Source: Stutzerimonas kunmingensis (GTDB lineage: Bacteria; Pseudomonadota; Gammaproteobacteria; Pseudomonadales; Pseudomonadaceae). Taken from it: a stretch of 64,000 nucleotides of DNA. The stretch is from assembly GCF_002929225.1 (NCBI RefSeq), contig NZ_PISM01000021.1:186001-250000 (forward strand). Direction: 5' to 3'. Shown in pieces: positions 36,442 through 46,914 of this stretch; position 1 is the first letter of the stretch; every line of letters starts with the position of its first letter. The notes under the pieces were generated by a model. That model worked only from the letters and a program-made list of their open reading frames with translations. It ran no database searches and was not told the origin of the DNA. A program made the position numbers and the translations under genes.

Positions 36442-37857
36442 ATGTTCAATCGAAACAGCTGCTTCGCCTTCGTGGCGGGCCTGGCATTGCTGGGCCATGC
36501 TGTCGTTGCCCAGGCGGAATTGCCTGATTTCACGCCGCTGGTCGAAAGTGCCTCGCCAGCGGTAGTCAATATCAGCACCAAGCAGAAGGTCCAGAGCCGC
36601 GGTGCGACTGCGCAGATGCCGGAACTCGAAGGGCTGCCGCCGATTTTTCGCGAGTTCTTCGAGCACAGCATCCCACAGATGCCGGGCGCCCCGGGTCGCG
36701 GCCAGCAGCGTGAAGCGCAGTCGCTCGGTTCGGGTTTCATCATTTCCGAAGACGGTTATGTCCTGACCAACAATCACGTGGTCGCCGATGCCGACGAAAT
36801 CATCGTTCGTCTGCCGGATCGAAGCGAGCTGGAAGCCAAGCTTATCGGTGCCGATCCGCGCTCCGACGTGGCGGTGCTGAAGGTCGAGGGCAAGGGACTA
36901 CCGACCGTCAAGATTGGCCGTTCTGATGAGTTGAAAGCAGGGGAGTGGGTGCTCGCCATTGGCTCGCCGTTTGGTTTCGATCATACGGTGACCGCCGGTA
37001 TTGTCAGTGCGACTGGCCGCAGCTTGCCCAATGAGAGCTACGTGCCGTTCATTCAGACCGACGTGGCAATCAACCCGGGCAATTCCGGTGGTCCGCTGTT
37101 TAACCTCGACGGTGAGGTGATTGGCATCAACTCGCAGATATTCACGCGCTCCGGTGGCTTCATGGGGCTGTCCTTCGCCATTCCGATCGATGTGGCAATG
37201 GATGTTGCCAATCAGCTGCGAACCGAAGGCAAGGTGAGTCGGGGCTGGCTTGGCGTGGTGATCCAGGAAGTCAACAAGGACCTGGCTGAGTCCTTTGGCC
37301 TTGAGCGTCCAGCGGGCGCCCTGGTGGCTCAGGTTATGGATGGCGGTCCGGCAGCGCGCGGTGGTCTGCGTGTCGGTGATGTGATACTGAGCCTCAACGA
37401 CAAGCCGATTGTTATGTCTGCTGATCTGCCTCATCTGGTCGGAGCACTCAAACCCGGCAGCACCGCACGAATGGAAGTGGTGCGCGACGGTGATCGCAAG
37501 ATGCTCGACGTCAAGATCGGCGCCATGCCGGAAGAGGGCGAAGCCGTGGCAGCCTCTGGTGGGGGCCAGGAACGCAGCGATAACCGCCTGGGTGTTAAAG
37601 TCACTGAGCTGACCGATGAGCAGAAGAAGAGCCTGGATTTACCGGGCGGTGTGGTGATCACTGAGATTCTCAACGGGCCGGCTGCGATGATTGGGCTGCG
37701 CCCGGGCGATGTCATCACCCATCTGAATAATCAGGCGATCAATTCGGCGACAACATTTGCCCGAGTGGCTGAGCAATTGCCGAAGAATCGATCCGTTTCG
37801 ATGCGAGTTCTGCGTCAGGGGCGTGCGAGTTTCATTACTTTCAAGCTCGCTGAATAA
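36442..37857 (+). CDS. mucD: Periplasmic serine protease MucD (DegP/HtrA family)
   Basis: Heat- and envelope-stress protease of 471 residues. It has a signal peptide (NSCFAFVAGLALLGHAVVAQ) and a trypsin-like domain with His in VLTNNHVVADADE, Asp in ADPRSDVAVLKVEG and Ser in INPGNSGGPLFNLDG. Two PDZ domains follow (from about 290 and 390, with RGWLGVVIQEVNKDLAESFG and DNRLGVKVTELTDEQ). The frame is open to 36418, but MFNRNSCFAF at 36442 starts the signal. It ends the algU operon before a strong terminator. Confidence 0.97.
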   Translation: MFNRNSCFAFVAGLALLGHAVVAQAELPDFTPLVESASPAVVNISTKQKVQSRGATAQMPELEGLPPIFREFFEHSIPQMPGAPGRGQQREAQSLGSGFIISEDGYVLTNNHVVADADEIIVRLPDRSELEAKLIGADPRSDVAVLKVEGKGLPTVKIGRSDELKAGEWVLAIGSPFGFDHTVTAGIVSATGRSLPNESYVPFIQTDVAINPGNSGGPLFNLDGEVIGINSQIFTRSGGFMGLSFAIPIDVAMDVANQLRTEGKVSRGWLGVVIQEVNKDLAESFGLERPAGALVAQVMDGGPAARGGLRVGDVILSLNDKPIVMSADLPHLVGALKPGSTARMEVVRDGDRKMLDVKIGAMPEEGEAVAASGGGQERSDNRLGVKVTELTDEQKKSLDLPGGVVITEILNGPAAMIGLRPGDVITHLNNQAINSATTFARVAEQLPKNRSVSMRVLRQGRASFITFKLAE

Positions 37858-37878
37858 GACGCTGGCTGGTGAATCTGG

Positions 37879-37903
37879 AAGGGCGGTTATTACCGCCCTT
37901 TTT
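37879..37903 (+). terminator. Rho-independent terminator after mucD
   Basis: AAGGGCGGTtattACCGCCCTT followed by TTT, starting about 20 bases after the mucD stop. It closes the algU-mucABCD operon. Confidence 0.92.
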
Positions 37904-37978
37904 CATTTTCAAGACGTAACAGTACGTCCGTTGCGTTGCTCATCAGCTGCGGATGGCTTGTGCGTGGCACTGCAAGGG

Positions 37979-38006
37979 TTGATCAGTTACACTTCGCGGC
38001 TATTTT
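37979..38006 (+). promoter_or_regulatory. Sigma70-type promoter candidate for lepA
   Basis: TTGATC (37979-37984) and TATTTT (38001-38006) are 16 bases apart, 40 bases before the lepA GTG and after the mucD terminator. The -10 is imperfect. Confidence 0.5.
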
Positions 38007-38046
38007 CGGCGGGCAATCGGCCCGCGACTATTCCGAGTGTTGAGCT

Positions 38047-39846
38047 GTGAGTGACCTGAGTCATATCCGCAATTTTTCCATCATCGCCCATATCGATCAC
38101 GGCAAGTCGACCCTGGCAGACCGTTTTATCCAGATGTGTGGTGGTCTGACCGAGCGTGAAATGGAAGCCCAGGTGCTGGATTCGATGGATCTCGAGCGCG
38201 AGCGCGGCATCACCATCAAAGCCCACAGCGTCACGCTTTATTACACCGCGCGCGACGGCAAGACCTACCAGTTGAATTTCATCGATACGCCCGGCCATGT
38301 CGACTTCACCTATGAAGTCAGTCGCTCGCTGGCCGCGTGCGAGGGTGCGCTGCTGGTAGTCGATGCTGGCCAGGGCGTCGAGGCGCAATCGGTAGCCAAC
38401 TGCTACACGGCGATCGAACAGGGCCTGGAAGTGATGCCGGTGCTGAACAAGATGGACCTGCCACAGGCCGATCCGGACAAGGTCAAGGATGAGATCGAGC
38501 ACATCATCGGCATCGATGCGACCGACGCGGTGGCCTGCAGCGCCAAGAGCGGCATGGGCGTGGACGAGGTGCTCGAGCGCCTGGTCGCGGTGATCCCGCC
38601 GCCGACCGGCGATGTCGAGGCGCCGTTGCAGGCGTTGATCATCGACTCATGGTTCGACAACTATCTGGGCGTCGTATCGCTGGTACGGGTTCGCCACGGT
38701 CGTATCAAGAAGGGCGACAAGGTGCTGGTGAAATCCACCGGCAAGGTCCACCAGGTGGACAGTGTCGGCGTGTTCAACCCCAAGCACACCGCCACGGCAG
38801 ACCTCAAGGCTGGCGAGGTGGGCTTCATCATCGCCGGCATCAAGGACATTCTCGGCGCTCCGGTGGGCGACACGCTGACACTGTCGAGCACGCCGGACGT
38901 GGAGATGTTGCCCGGTTTCAAACGCGTCAAGCCGCAGGTCTATGCCGGTCTGTTCCCGGTCAGTTCGGACGACTTCGAGGATTTTCGCGAAGCGCTGCAG
39001 AAGCTGACCCTTAACGATGCCGCGTTGCAATACGAACCGGAAAGCTCCGACGCGTTGGGCTTCGGCTTCCGTATCGGCTTCCTCGGCATGCTGCATATGG
39101 AGATCATTCAGGAGCGCCTCGAGCGCGAGTACGACCTGGATCTGATCACCACCGCGCCGACGGTTGTTTACGAGTTGCTGTTGAAGAACGGCGACACCAT
39201 CTACGTCGACAGCCCTTCGAAGCTGCCCGACATGTCCTCCGTCGAGGACATGCGCGAGCCGATCGTGCGCGCCAACATCCTCGTGCCCCAGGAACACCTG
39301 GGCAACGTCATCACGCTATGCATCGAGAAGCGCGGCGTGCAGCGCGACCTGCAGTTCCTCGGCAGTCAGGTGCAGGTGCGTTACGACCTGCCGATGAGCG
39401 AGGTGGTGCTGGACTTCTTCGATCGCTTGAAATCGTGCAGCCGCGGTTACGCCTCGCTGGACTACAGCTTCGAATGCTTCCAGTCGGCCAACCTGACGCG
39501 CCTGGATATCCTCATCAACGGCGATAAGGTCGACGCGTTGGCACTGATCGTCCACCGCGACAATGCCCACTACAAGGGCCGCATCCTAGTCGAGAAGATG
39601 AAGGAGCTTATCCCGCGTCAGATGTTCGATGTGGCGATTCAGGCGGCCATCGGGGGCCAGATCGTTGCCCGCAGTACGGTCAAGGCGTTGCGCAAGAACG
39701 TTCTGGCCAAATGCTACGGCGGCGATGTGAGCCGTAAGCGCAAGCTGCTGGAAAAGCAGAAAGCCGGTAAGAAGCGCATGAAGCAGGTAGGCAACGTCGA
39801 AATCCCGCAGGAGGCGTTCCTCGCCGTGCTGAAGGTGGACAGCTGA
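38047..39846 (+). CDS. lepA: Elongation factor 4 (LepA)
   Basis: Ribosome-binding GTPase of 599 residues. It has the GTPase motifs [32 protein letters not shown] and [13 protein letters not shown]-like domains II, III and V, and the LepA-specific C-terminal domain ending [17 protein letters not shown]. The start is GTG ([20 protein letters not shown]), as commonly seen. lepB follows one base after its stop, so the two are cotranscribed. Confidence 0.98.
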   Translation: MSDLSHIRNFSIIAHIDHGKSTLADRFIQMCGGLTEREMEAQVLDSMDLERERGITIKAHSVTLYYTARDGKTYQLNFIDTPGHVDFTYEVSRSLAACEGALLVVDAGQGVEAQSVANCYTAIEQGLEVMPVLNKMDLPQADPDKVKDEIEHIIGIDATDAVACSAKSGMGVDEVLERLVAVIPPPTGDVEAPLQALIIDSWFDNYLGVVSLVRVRHGRIKKGDKVLVKSTGKVHQVDSVGVFNPKHTATADLKAGEVGFIIAGIKDILGAPVGDTLTLSSTPDVEMLPGFKRVKPQVYAGLFPVSSDDFEDFREALQKLTLNDAALQYEPESSDALGFGFRIGFLGMLHMEIIQERLEREYDLDLITTAPTVVYELLLKNGDTIYVDSPSKLPDMSSVEDMREPIVRANILVPQEHLGNVITLCIEKRGVQRDLQFLGSQVQVRYDLPMSEVVLDFFDRLKSCSRGYASLDYSFECFQSANLTRLDILINGDKVDALALIVHRDNAHYKGRILVEKMKELIPRQMFDVAIQAAIGGQIVARSTVKALRKNVLAKCYGGDVSRKRKLLEKQKAGKKRMKQVGNVEIPQEAFLAVLKVDS

Positions 39847-39847
39847 T

Positions 39848-40702
39848 ATGTCGATCAATTTCCCGTTGTTGCTGGTTATCGCCGTGGCTGTCTGCGGCCT
39901 GTTGGCGCTGAGCGACCTGTTGTTCTTCGCCCCCCGCCGCCGGGCTGCGATCGCCAACTACGAAGGGCGCACCGGGGAAATCGATCCATCGACCCTTGAG
40001 GCATTGAACAAGGAGCCGGTGCTGATCGAGTACGGCAAGTCGTTCTTCCCGGTGCTGGCCATCGTGCTGGTGCTGCGCTCGTTCCTGGTCGAGCCGTTCC
40101 AGATTCCCTCCGGCTCGATGATCCCCACGTTGGAAGTTGGCGATTTCATTCTGGTGAACAAGTTCGCCTACGGCATCCGTCTGCCGGTAGTGGATACCAA
40201 GGTGATCGAAGTCAGCGACCCGAAGCGTGGCGACGTCATGGTGTTCCGCTATCCGAATCAACCGAGCATCAACTACATCAAACGGGTCGTCGGCCTGCCT
40301 GGCGACACTGTGCGTTACAGCAGCGATCGTCGGCTGTTCATCAACGATCAGCCGGTTGCCGAGACACTGGTCGGCGAGGAGCCGGGCAGCTTGGGCAGCG
40401 CCGTGCTGTATCGGGAAAAGCTGGGCGAGATGGAGCACCTGATTCGCAAGGAAATGGGCCGCTATCGCATCGAGCCGAGCCGCCAGTGGACCGTGCCGGC
40501 TGAGCACTACTTCATGATGGGCGATAATCGCGATAACTCGAATGACAGCCGCTATTGGCAGGACGAGTCGATTCCCGCGGAGCTGGCTGGCATGGTCCCG
40601 GACCGTAACATCGTCGGCAAGGCGTTCGCCGTCTGGATGAGCTGGCCTGATCCGAAGCTCAGCAATCTGCCGAATTTCTCCCGCGTGGGCCTGATTCACT
40701 GA
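39848..40702 (+). CDS. lepB: Signal peptidase I
   Basis: Membrane protease that removes signal peptides. The 284-residue product has two N-terminal hydrophobic regions, the catalytic Ser in PSGSMIPTLEVGDFILVNKF, the catalytic Lys in PSINYIKRVVGLPGDTV and the conserved box HYFMMGDNRDNSNDSRYW. It follows lepA immediately and precedes a DUF4845 gene and rnc. Confidence 0.98.
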   Translation: MSINFPLLLVIAVAVCGLLALSDLLFFAPRRRAAIANYEGRTGEIDPSTLEALNKEPVLIEYGKSFFPVLAIVLVLRSFLVEPFQIPSGSMIPTLEVGDFILVNKFAYGIRLPVVDTKVIEVSDPKRGDVMVFRYPNQPSINYIKRVVGLPGDTVRYSSDRRLFINDQPVAETLVGEEPGSLGSAVLYREKLGEMEHLIRKEMGRYRIEPSRQWTVPAEHYFMMGDNRDNSNDSRYWQDESIPAELAGMVPDRNIVGKAFAVWMSWPDPKLSNLPNFSRVGLIH

Positions 40703-40794
40703 AAGCTGTGAATTGCGGCCGTCGCTGAGCGAACCGGGCTCGCTATATTTGTCCTGCCCCGATCGGTGGGTATCGTAACGACATAGAGGTCGAC

Positions 40795-41172
40795 ATGAGT
40801 TTTGCGCGTTCGCAAAAAGGGCTGTCCATGCTGAGCTGGATCATGGTCCTGGCAATCGTGGCGTTTGTGGCCAGCACGGGATTTAAAATGTTCCCGCATT
40901 ACTTCGATTACATGTCCATGGACAAGATCATCCAGTCCGTGGAAACCGACGAAGCGCTTGAGATTCAGAGCGTCGGGGAGTTCTATAGTCATGTCAGCAA
41001 GGGGATGCAGGTAAACGGCATCCAGAACATCGACCTGAAGGAAGCGCTGAAGGTCGAGATCCAGAACAACGAATTCAGGGCGCACCTGAAATACGAAAAA
41101 CGCGAGCCGCTGATCCGCAATCTCGATCTGGTGGCGAACTTCGATAAAGAATATCGCCTAAGGATGCCGTGA
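40795..41172 (+). CDS. DUF4845-domain small membrane protein
   Basis: A 125-residue protein with one N-terminal helix ([21 protein letters not shown]) preceded by basic residues (SFARSQK), in the style of a pilin-like or single-pass anchor. The soluble part includes [19 protein letters not shown] and ends [10 protein letters not shown]. It is always found between lepB and rnc in Pseudomonas; its function is unknown. Its TGA overlaps the rnc GTG. Confidence 0.9.
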   Translation: MSFARSQKGLSMLSWIMVLAIVAFVASTGFKMFPHYFDYMSMDKIIQSVETDEALEIQSVGEFYSHVSKGMQVNGIQNIDLKEALKVEIQNNEFRAHLKYEKREPLIRNLDLVANFDKEYRLRMP

Positions 41173-41858
41173 GCACTTCGTTAGCCCGTCTCGAGCGCAG
41201 GCTCGGTTATCAATTCAAGGATCAGGAGCTGATGCTCCTGGCCCTGACCCATCGTAGCTATGCCGGACGCAACAACGAGCGTCTGGAGTTTCTCGGCGAC
41301 GCCATTCTCAATTTCGTTGCCGGTGAGGCGCTGTTCAATCATTTTCCGCAAGCCCGTGAGGGGCAGCTGTCGCGTCTGCGCGCCCGTCTGGTCAAGGGCG
41401 AGACGCTGGCGGTACTGGCGCGTGGATTCGAGCTCGGCGAATATTTGCGCCTGGGCTCCGGTGAGCTCAAGAGCGGCGGTTACCGCCGCGAATCTATCCT
41501 GGCCGACACCCTCGAAGCGCTGATCGGTGCCATTTATCTGGACGCGGGCATGGACGTTGCTCGCGAGCGGGTCGTCGCCTGGTTGGCCAACGAGCTGCAA
41601 GGCCTGACACTGGTCGATACCAACAAGGACCCGAAGACCCGGCTGCAGGAGTTTCTGCAATCGCGTGCCTGTGAGCTGCCGCGTTACGAGGTGGTGGATA
41701 TTCAAGGCGAACCGCATTGCCGCACCTTCTTCGTCGAATGTCAGGTCGCTTTGCTGAACGAGAAAACCCACGGGCAGGGCGCTAGCCGCCGAATTGCCGA
41801 ACAGGTTGCCGCGGCAGCCGCATTGATCGCCTTGGGCGTGGAGAACGGACATGACTGA
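41169..41858 (+). CDS. rnc: Ribonuclease III
   Basis: Double-strand RNA endonuclease for rRNA and mRNA processing. The 229-residue product has the RNase III signature [20 protein letters not shown], acidic residues in [18 protein letters not shown] and a C-terminal dsRBD ([20 protein letters not shown]). It starts at GTG, overlapping the upstream stop, and overlaps era by eight bases, so the three are translationally coupled. Confidence 0.98.
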   Translation: MSTSLARLERRLGYQFKDQELMLLALTHRSYAGRNNERLEFLGDAILNFVAGEALFNHFPQAREGQLSRLRARLVKGETLAVLARGFELGEYLRLGSGELKSGGYRRESILADTLEALIGAIYLDAGMDVARERVVAWLANELQGLTLVDTNKDPKTRLQEFLQSRACELPRYEVVDIQGEPHCRTFFVECQVALLNEKTHGQGASRRIAEQVAAAAALIALGVENGHD

Positions 41859-42762
41859 CGAACAGCTGCAATCCGAGGACGTCAGCCGTTGCGGTTACGT
41901 GGCGATCGTCGGCCGGCCGAACGTCGGCAAGTCGACGCTGCTCAACCACATCCTTGGCCAGAAGCTGGCGATCACCTCGCGCAAGCCGCAGACGACGCGG
42001 CATAACATGCTCGGCATCAAGACCGAGGGCAGCGTTCAGGCCGTCTATGTGGACACGCCGGGGCTGCACAAGAATGGCGAGACGGCGCTCAACCGCTACA
42101 TGAACCGCACCGCTGCCTCGGCATTGAAGGATGTCGACGTGGTGATCTTCGTCGTCGACCGCACCCGCTGGACCGACGAAGACCAGGCCGTGCTCGAGCG
42201 GGTGCAGTACGTTACCGGACCGTTGATCGTTGCGGTCAACAAGACCGACCGTGTCGAGGACAAGGCCGAGCTGTTGCCGCATCTGCGCTGGCTGGCCGAG
42301 CAGCTGCCGAACGCGGAGATCGTGCCGATTTCGGCGCAGCACGGACAGAACCTGGAAACGCTGGAAAAGCTGGTCGCCGATCGTCTGCCCGAGAGTGAGC
42401 ACTTCTTCCCGGAGGACCAGATCACCGATCGCAGCAGTCGTTTCCTCGCCGCCGAGCTGGTGCGCGAGAAGATCATGCGACAGCTTGGCGCCGAGGTGCC
42501 TTACCAGATCACCGTGGAGATCGAGGACTTCAAGCAGGAAGGCCGCGTGTTGCACATCCATGCGCTGATTCTGGTCGAGCGTGACGGGCAGAAGAAGATC
42601 ATCATCGGCGACAAGGGCGAGCGCATCAAACGTATCGGCCAGGAAGCGCGCAAGGATATGGAAGTGCTGTTCGATTCCAAGGTCATGCTGCACCTGTGGG
42701 TCAAGGTGAAGGGTGGCTGGTCCGACGATGAGCGTGCGCTGCATTCGCTGGGTTACCAGTAA
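41851..42762 (+). CDS. era: Ribosome-assembly GTPase Era
   Basis: GTPase of 303 residues that binds 16S rRNA 3' end. G1 is [21 protein letters not shown]2/G3 is [11 protein letters not shown] with [17 protein letters not shown]4 is [10 protein letters not shown], and the KH domain contains [20 protein letters not shown]. rnc-era-recO order is conserved. Confidence 0.98.
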   Translation: MTDEQLQSEDVSRCGYVAIVGRPNVGKSTLLNHILGQKLAITSRKPQTTRHNMLGIKTEGSVQAVYVDTPGLHKNGETALNRYMNRTAASALKDVDVVIFVVDRTRWTDEDQAVLERVQYVTGPLIVAVNKTDRVEDKAELLPHLRWLAEQLPNAEIVPISAQHGQNLETLEKLVADRLPESEHFFPEDQITDRSSRFLAAELVREKIMRQLGAEVPYQITVEIEDFKQEGRVLHIHALILVERDGQKKIIIGDKGERIKRIGQEARKDMEVLFDSKVMLHLWVKVKGGWSDDERALHSLGYQ

Positions 42763-42810
42763 GCGCCGACCCGCAATCAATGGTGCGCATCGCGCACCTT
42801 CTGGGCTGCC

Positions 42811-43500
42811 ATGCACCAACCTGCGTTCGTTCTGCACAGTCGCTCGTACAAGGAAAGCAGCGCGCTGGTCGACCTGTTCACCCCGCAGGGCCGGCTGCGT
42901 GCCGTCATGCGTGCCGCGCGTGGTAAGGCCGGCAGTCTGATCCGCCCCTTCGTATCGCTGGAAGTCGAGCTGCGCGGCAAGTCCGAGCTGAAGACCGTTG
43001 CCCGGCTCGAAAGCGCCGGCCCTGCGCACTGGCTCGATGGCCAGGCGCTGTTCAGCGGCATGTACCTCAACGAATTGCTGATTCGCTTGCTGCCTGCCGA
43101 AGATGCACATCCCGCGCTGTTCGATCATTACGTCGCGACACTGCCGGCCCTGGCCGCACATCGGCCGCTGGAGCCGCTGCTGCGTGCCTTCGAATGGCGG
43201 CTGCTCAGCGAGTTGGGCTATGGTTTTGCCCTCGATGTGGACATCGCCGGCCAGCCGATTGACCCGCAGCGGCTCTATCACCTACTGCCCGACGCCGGCC
43301 TGGAGCCGGTCGCGGGATTTCAGCCGGGGCTGTTCAACGGCGCGGAACTATTGGCCATGGCCGAGGCCGATTGGCAGGTTCCGGGGGCGCTGGCCGCGGC
43401 CAAGCGGCTGATGCGCCAGGCCCTGGCTCCCCATCTGGGCGGTCGACCGCTGGTCAGCCGCGAATTGTTTATGAATCTGAAGGAGGCCCCGCGTGACTGA
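42811..43500 (+). CDS. recO: DNA repair protein RecO
   Basis: RecF-pathway mediator that loads RecA on SSB-coated DNA. The 229-residue product opens with the OB-fold segment [20 protein letters not shown] and [19 protein letters not shown], followed by the helical domain ([20 protein letters not shown]) and the C-terminal [17 protein letters not shown]. It overlaps pdxJ by eight bases. Confidence 0.96.
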   Translation: MHQPAFVLHSRSYKESSALVDLFTPQGRLRAVMRAARGKAGSLIRPFVSLEVELRGKSELKTVARLESAGPAHWLDGQALFSGMYLNELLIRLLPAEDAHPALFDHYVATLPALAAHRPLEPLLRAFEWRLLSELGYGFALDVDIAGQPIDPQRLYHLLPDAGLEPVAGFQPGLFNGAELLAMAEADWQVPGALAAAKRLMRQALAPHLGGRPLVSRELFMNLKEAPRD

Positions 43501-44239
43501 AGCCAATCGAATTCTGCTCGGCGTCAACGTCGACCACGTCGCCACACTGCGTCAGGCCCGCGGCACCCGCTATCCGGACCCGGTCAAGGCTGCGCTGGAT
43601 GCGGAAGAGGCCGGCGCCGATGGCATCACCGTGCACCTACGCGAGGATCGCCGGCATATCCAGGAACGCGATGTGCTGATGATGAAGGACGCACTGCAGA
43701 CGCGGATGAACTTCGAGATGGGGGTCACCGAGGCGATGCTCGCATTCGCCGAGCAGCTGTGTCCGGAGCACGTCTGTCTGGTCCCGGAAACGCGTCAGGA
43801 GCTGACTACCGAGGGTGGGCTGGACGTCCTCGGGCAGGAGGCACGCATTCGTGAGGCCGTCGAGCGTCTACGTGGCTGCGGTGCGGAAGTCTCGTTGTTC
43901 ATCGATGCCGACCCGCGGCAGATCGAGGCGGCCGCTCGTGTCGGCGCACCGGCAATCGAGCTGCACACCGGGCGCTACGCCGATGCCCACAGCGTGGCCG
44001 AGCGGGCCTGCGAGCTCGCGCGCATTCGCGACGGTGTCGAGGCCGGTCTGAGTCACGGCCTGATCGTCAACGCCGGCCATGGCCTGCATTACCACAACGC
44101 CGAAGCCATCGCGGCGATCCAAGGCGTCAACGAGCTGAATATCGGCCATGCCATCGTTGCCCATGCGCTGTTCGTCGGCTTCAAGCAGGCGGTCAAGGAA
44201 ATGAAGCATCTGATCCTGAGTGCGGCGGCGCGGGGCTGA
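43493..44239 (+). CDS. pdxJ: Pyridoxine 5'-phosphate synthase
   Basis: Condenses 1-deoxyxylulose 5-phosphate with 3-amino-2-oxopropyl phosphate in vitamin B6 synthesis. The 248-residue product has [20 protein letters not shown], the active-site run [18 protein letters not shown], and [10 protein letters not shown] with [13 protein letters not shown]. It starts at GTG inside recO. In many Enterobacteria acpS follows, but none is present here. Confidence 0.97.
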   Translation: MTEANRILLGVNVDHVATLRQARGTRYPDPVKAALDAEEAGADGITVHLREDRRHIQERDVLMMKDALQTRMNFEMGVTEAMLAFAEQLCPEHVCLVPETRQELTTEGGLDVLGQEARIREAVERLRGCGAEVSLFIDADPRQIEAAARVGAPAIELHTGRYADAHSVAERACELARIRDGVEAGLSHGLIVNAGHGLHYHNAEAIAAIQGVNELNIGHAIVAHALFVGFKQAVKEMKHLILSAAARG

Positions 44240-44372
44240 AAGAACCGGGTGTGTTTCAGCCGCGATGACACGCGGCGGGCAGGCTCCGATTGGTGAGGTA
44301 GCGCCGGGTGTCATCCGCTGGCAAGCCCGTTCCCACGCTAGTGCGGGGCGCCGTATTCCACCTGCAGAGCCC

Positions 44373-44579
44373 TCAGCGGCGCAGCAGGTTGATCAGTACG
44401 GTCAGCACCAGGCTGAGAATCACCATCGAGGTGATCGGGATGAACACCCGGCTGCGTTCGGACTCGATGCGGATGTCGCCGGGCAATCGACCGAACCAGT
44501 TCAGCAGCCATGGGAAGTAGTGCCAGGCGATGCCGAGCAGTAGCAGCGCAGCGCCCGCCACGATCAACCAGCGTGCCAT
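44373..44579 (-). CDS. DUF2905 small membrane protein
   Basis: A 68-residue protein with two hydrophobic helices (WLIVAGAALLLLGIAWHYF and ITSMVILSLVLTVLINLL) on either side of the DUF2905 motif GRLPGDIRIESERSRVFIP. The start overlaps the last 16 bases of the LysR gene on the same strand, suggesting coupling. Function unknown. Confidence 0.88.
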   Translation of the reverse strand: MARWLIVAGAALLLLGIAWHYFPWLLNWFGRLPGDIRIESERSRVFIPITSMVILSLVLTVLINLLRR

Positions 44580-45517
44580 TTGATCTCCTCGTTTCGCTCC
44601 AATCGCTTGGCCGGACGTGTGCGGTATTCGACAAAGGCGGCGATCACCTGTGCGGCCAGCACCTCAACGGCTTCGCTTCGATTGCTGCCACGTAGCAGCT
44701 TGATCTGATACTCGCCCAGTTGTGGCAACCCATACTGCCCATCGAGACGCTGCAGGGGCGGGCGAATCAGGCTTGATGGATAGGGCGCGATGGCGAGATC
44801 GGCAATCATCGCGGCCTCCTGTCCCGAAGTCTGTTCGCTGGAGTAGGCCACTCGGTAGCTGCGGCCGATGCAGTCGAGGGCATCCAGTGCCTGTCGCCGC
44901 CAGGCGCAATCAGGGCTGGCCAGCGCCAGCGGCAGCGGCGTGCGCAGCGCGGCGACACCACCGGTGCGACCGGCCCAGACCAGCGGTTCGCTATGAATCG
45001 GCTCGCCTCGCGAATCGTCCTGGCCAAGATTGCCGACGGTGACCAGGGCGAGGTCCAGTTCGCCTGCGTCAATGCGCTCGATCATATCGATGCTGCGTGC
45101 GACCGACACATCCACTTCGACTCCGGGATGGCTGCGGGCGAACAACGCCAGCAGGCCGGGCAGAATGCGCGTCCCGACATCCGCCGGCGTTCCGAAGCGC
45201 ACGCGACCCTGCAGCGCTGGCTGGAGGAAGTGCGCAATGGCTTCTTCGTTGAGCTTGAGCAGGCGTCGGGCATAGCCGAGCAGCGTCTCGCCTGCCGGTG
45301 TCAGGCGCACCTGCCGCGCCTCGCGGACGAACAGGGAGCGCCCAAGAGTCTCTTCCAGGCGCTTGATCTGCATGCTGACCGCCGAGGTACTGCGATAGAT
45401 CTGTCCCGCGGCGCGAGTGAAACTGCCGCTTTCGGCAATAGCAACGAAGGTGCGCAGGACATCGCTTTCCAGCAGGGGCGTCGAAGGGGTAGTGGATTGC
45501 TCAAGCGGCTCGGACAT
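44564..45517 (-). CDS. LysR-family transcriptional regulator
   Basis: A 317-residue regulator with an N-terminal winged helix-turn-helix (LRTFVAIAESGSFTRAAGQI, STSAVSMQIKRLEETLGRSL) and a LysR substrate-binding domain (GRVRFGTPADVGTRILPGLL, IDAGELDLALVTVGNL). The ATG at 45517 (MSEPLEQSTTPSTPLL) is preferred over the upstream 45544. The nearest same-strand partner is DUF2905, and the divergent gene encodes a DUF1127-like protein, a possible target. Effector unknown. Confidence 0.92.
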   Translation of the reverse strand: MSEPLEQSTTPSTPLLESDVLRTFVAIAESGSFTRAAGQIYRSTSAVSMQIKRLEETLGRSLFVREARQVRLTPAGETLLGYARRLLKLNEEAIAHFLQPALQGRVRFGTPADVGTRILPGLLALFARSHPGVEVDVSVARSIDMIERIDAGELDLALVTVGNLGQDDSRGEPIHSEPLVWAGRTGGVAALRTPLPLALASPDCAWRRQALDALDCIGRSYRVAYSSEQTSGQEAAMIADLAIAPYPSSLIRPPLQRLDGQYGLPQLGEYQIKLLRGSNRSEAVEVLAAQVIAAFVEYRTRPAKRLERNEEIKWHAG

Positions 45518-45649
45518 AAGAGAGGCTTCAGTTTTTCTGAACACAGGCTTTCATATTAGTCGTTTGTTTGAACGACTGATGCCCGCTCATCCTGTAGGCA
45601 ACCGGTGGCGCCACAGCCCGTGGCCACCGCGAGCGAAGCGGAGGTGAGC

Positions 45650-45937
45650 ATGCCTGGTGAACGACGCAATACGCGTGTACGACAACAATCCGAGCCGCAG
45701 TTGCCGGACTTCTACATGCCGGCCATGTGGCCGCTGGATTTGCAGCGTAGCCTGCAGGACTGGTTTCGCGCCTGGCGGCAGCGGCGCCTGTATCGGCAGT
45801 TGTTGAAGCTGGATGATCGGCAGCTGGCGTCGCGCGATCTGGATCGGCGCCGGCTCAGTAAAATGGCTCAGGCGCCGTTGCGCCAGTTGGTAGCGCAGCG
45901 GCGCAAGCGTCGATGCCCTGCGCGCCACGCTCGCTGA
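45650..45937 (+). CDS. DUF1127-like basic small protein
   Basis: A 95-residue protein very rich in Arg and Gln. The C-terminal part RAWRQRRLYRQLLKLDDRQL followed by ASRDLDRRRL resembles the DUF1127/YjiS motif. A GGAGGTGAG ribosome-binding site supports the ATG at 45650. DUF1127 proteins are often RNA-related or metabolic regulators; no role is proven here. It is divergent from the LysR gene and converges on cmoB with only 14 bases between stops. Confidence 0.75.
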   Translation: MPGERRNTRVRQQSEPQLPDFYMPAMWPLDLQRSLQDWFRAWRQRRLYRQLLKLDDRQLASRDLDRRRLSKMAQAPLRQLVAQRRKRRCPARHAR

Positions 45938-45951
45938 GCACCAACCTACTG

Positions 45952-46914
45952 TCAGGGCTTGCGGGCGAGGAGCACGGCGCGCATGGGGGCCGGCAGGCCT
46001 TCGACCGTTTTGCCGTGGTCTTGCGGGTCGAGGAAGTCGGGCAACGACTGGTAGCGCATCCACTCGGTGCTGCGCTGTTCCTCAATGCTGGTCACGCTGA
46101 CATCCACGCAGCGCACGTCGACAAAGCCGGCGCGGCGCAACCAGCATTCCAGCGCCTTCACCGAGGGCAAGAACCAGACGTTGCGCATCTGCGCATAGCG
46201 GTCTTCCGGCACCAGTGCGGTATTTTCGTCGCCTTCCACCACCAGGGTCTCTAGCACCAGTTCGCCGCCGCGTACCAGGCAGTCCTTGAGGTCGAGCAGA
46301 TGGTCGACCGGCGAGCGGCGATGGTAGAGCACGCCCATGGAGAACACCGTCTCGAAGCCTTCGAGCTTGGCCGGCAGTTCTTCCAGTGCGAACGGCAGAT
46401 GCCAGACCGGCAGCTCCTGCAGGTAGCGCTTCATCGCATGGAACTGGCAGAAGAACAGCCAGTTCGGGTCGACCCCGACCACGCTGTCGGCGCCGGCACC
46501 GAGCATGCGCCACATGTAGTAGCCGTTGCCGCAACCGACGTCGAGGATGCGTTTGCCGGCCAGATTCAGGTGCGGCGCGACCCGGTCCCACTTCCAGTCC
46601 GAGCGCCATTCGGTATCGACATGCACGCCGAACACGTCGAACGGACCCTTGCGCCATGGCGAGAGCCCCATCAGCGCATCGTGGGTGGCCTGGCGCGTGG
46701 CGTCGTCACAGGTCGCGTCGAGGCGGAAGCTGTCGCGCAGTTCGACCTGCACGGGCGCCAGCGCAGGCAGCGCATCGACGGCACGCCGCCAGCGCGGCAG
46801 ATCACCGTGGCCAACTGCGAGTTTGGCGTCCAGCTGCTGCTGAACGCCGTTGGCCCAGGCGGCGAGCGGGGTGCCGGCCAGGCGCCAGGCGAGGGGAGTC
46901 AGGTCGAGGTTCAT
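45952..46914 (-). CDS. cmoB: tRNA U34 carboxymethyltransferase CmoB
   Basis: Transfers the carboxymethyl group from carboxy-S-adenosylmethionine to 5-hydroxyuridine-34 of tRNA to make cmo5U. The 320-residue product has [20 protein letters not shown], the SAM motif [20 protein letters not shown] and the conserved [20 protein letters not shown]. The ATG at 46914 overlaps the cmoA stop by four bases, and [17 protein letters not shown] matches family starts better than the upstream 46947. Confidence 0.96.
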   Translation of the reverse strand: MNLDLTPLAWRLAGTPLAAWANGVQQQLDAKLAVGHGDLPRWRRAVDALPALAPVQVELRDSFRLDATCDDATRQATHDALMGLSPWRKGPFDVFGVHVDTEWRSDWKWDRVAPHLNLAGKRILDVGCGNGYYMWRMLGAGADSVVGVDPNWLFFCQFHAMKRYLQELPVWHLPFALEELPAKLEGFETVFSMGVLYHRRSPVDHLLDLKDCLVRGGELVLETLVVEGDENTALVPEDRYAQMRNVWFLPSVKALECWLRRAGFVDVRCVDVSVTSIEEQRSTEWMRYQSLPDFLDPQDHGKTVEGLPAPMRAVLLARKP

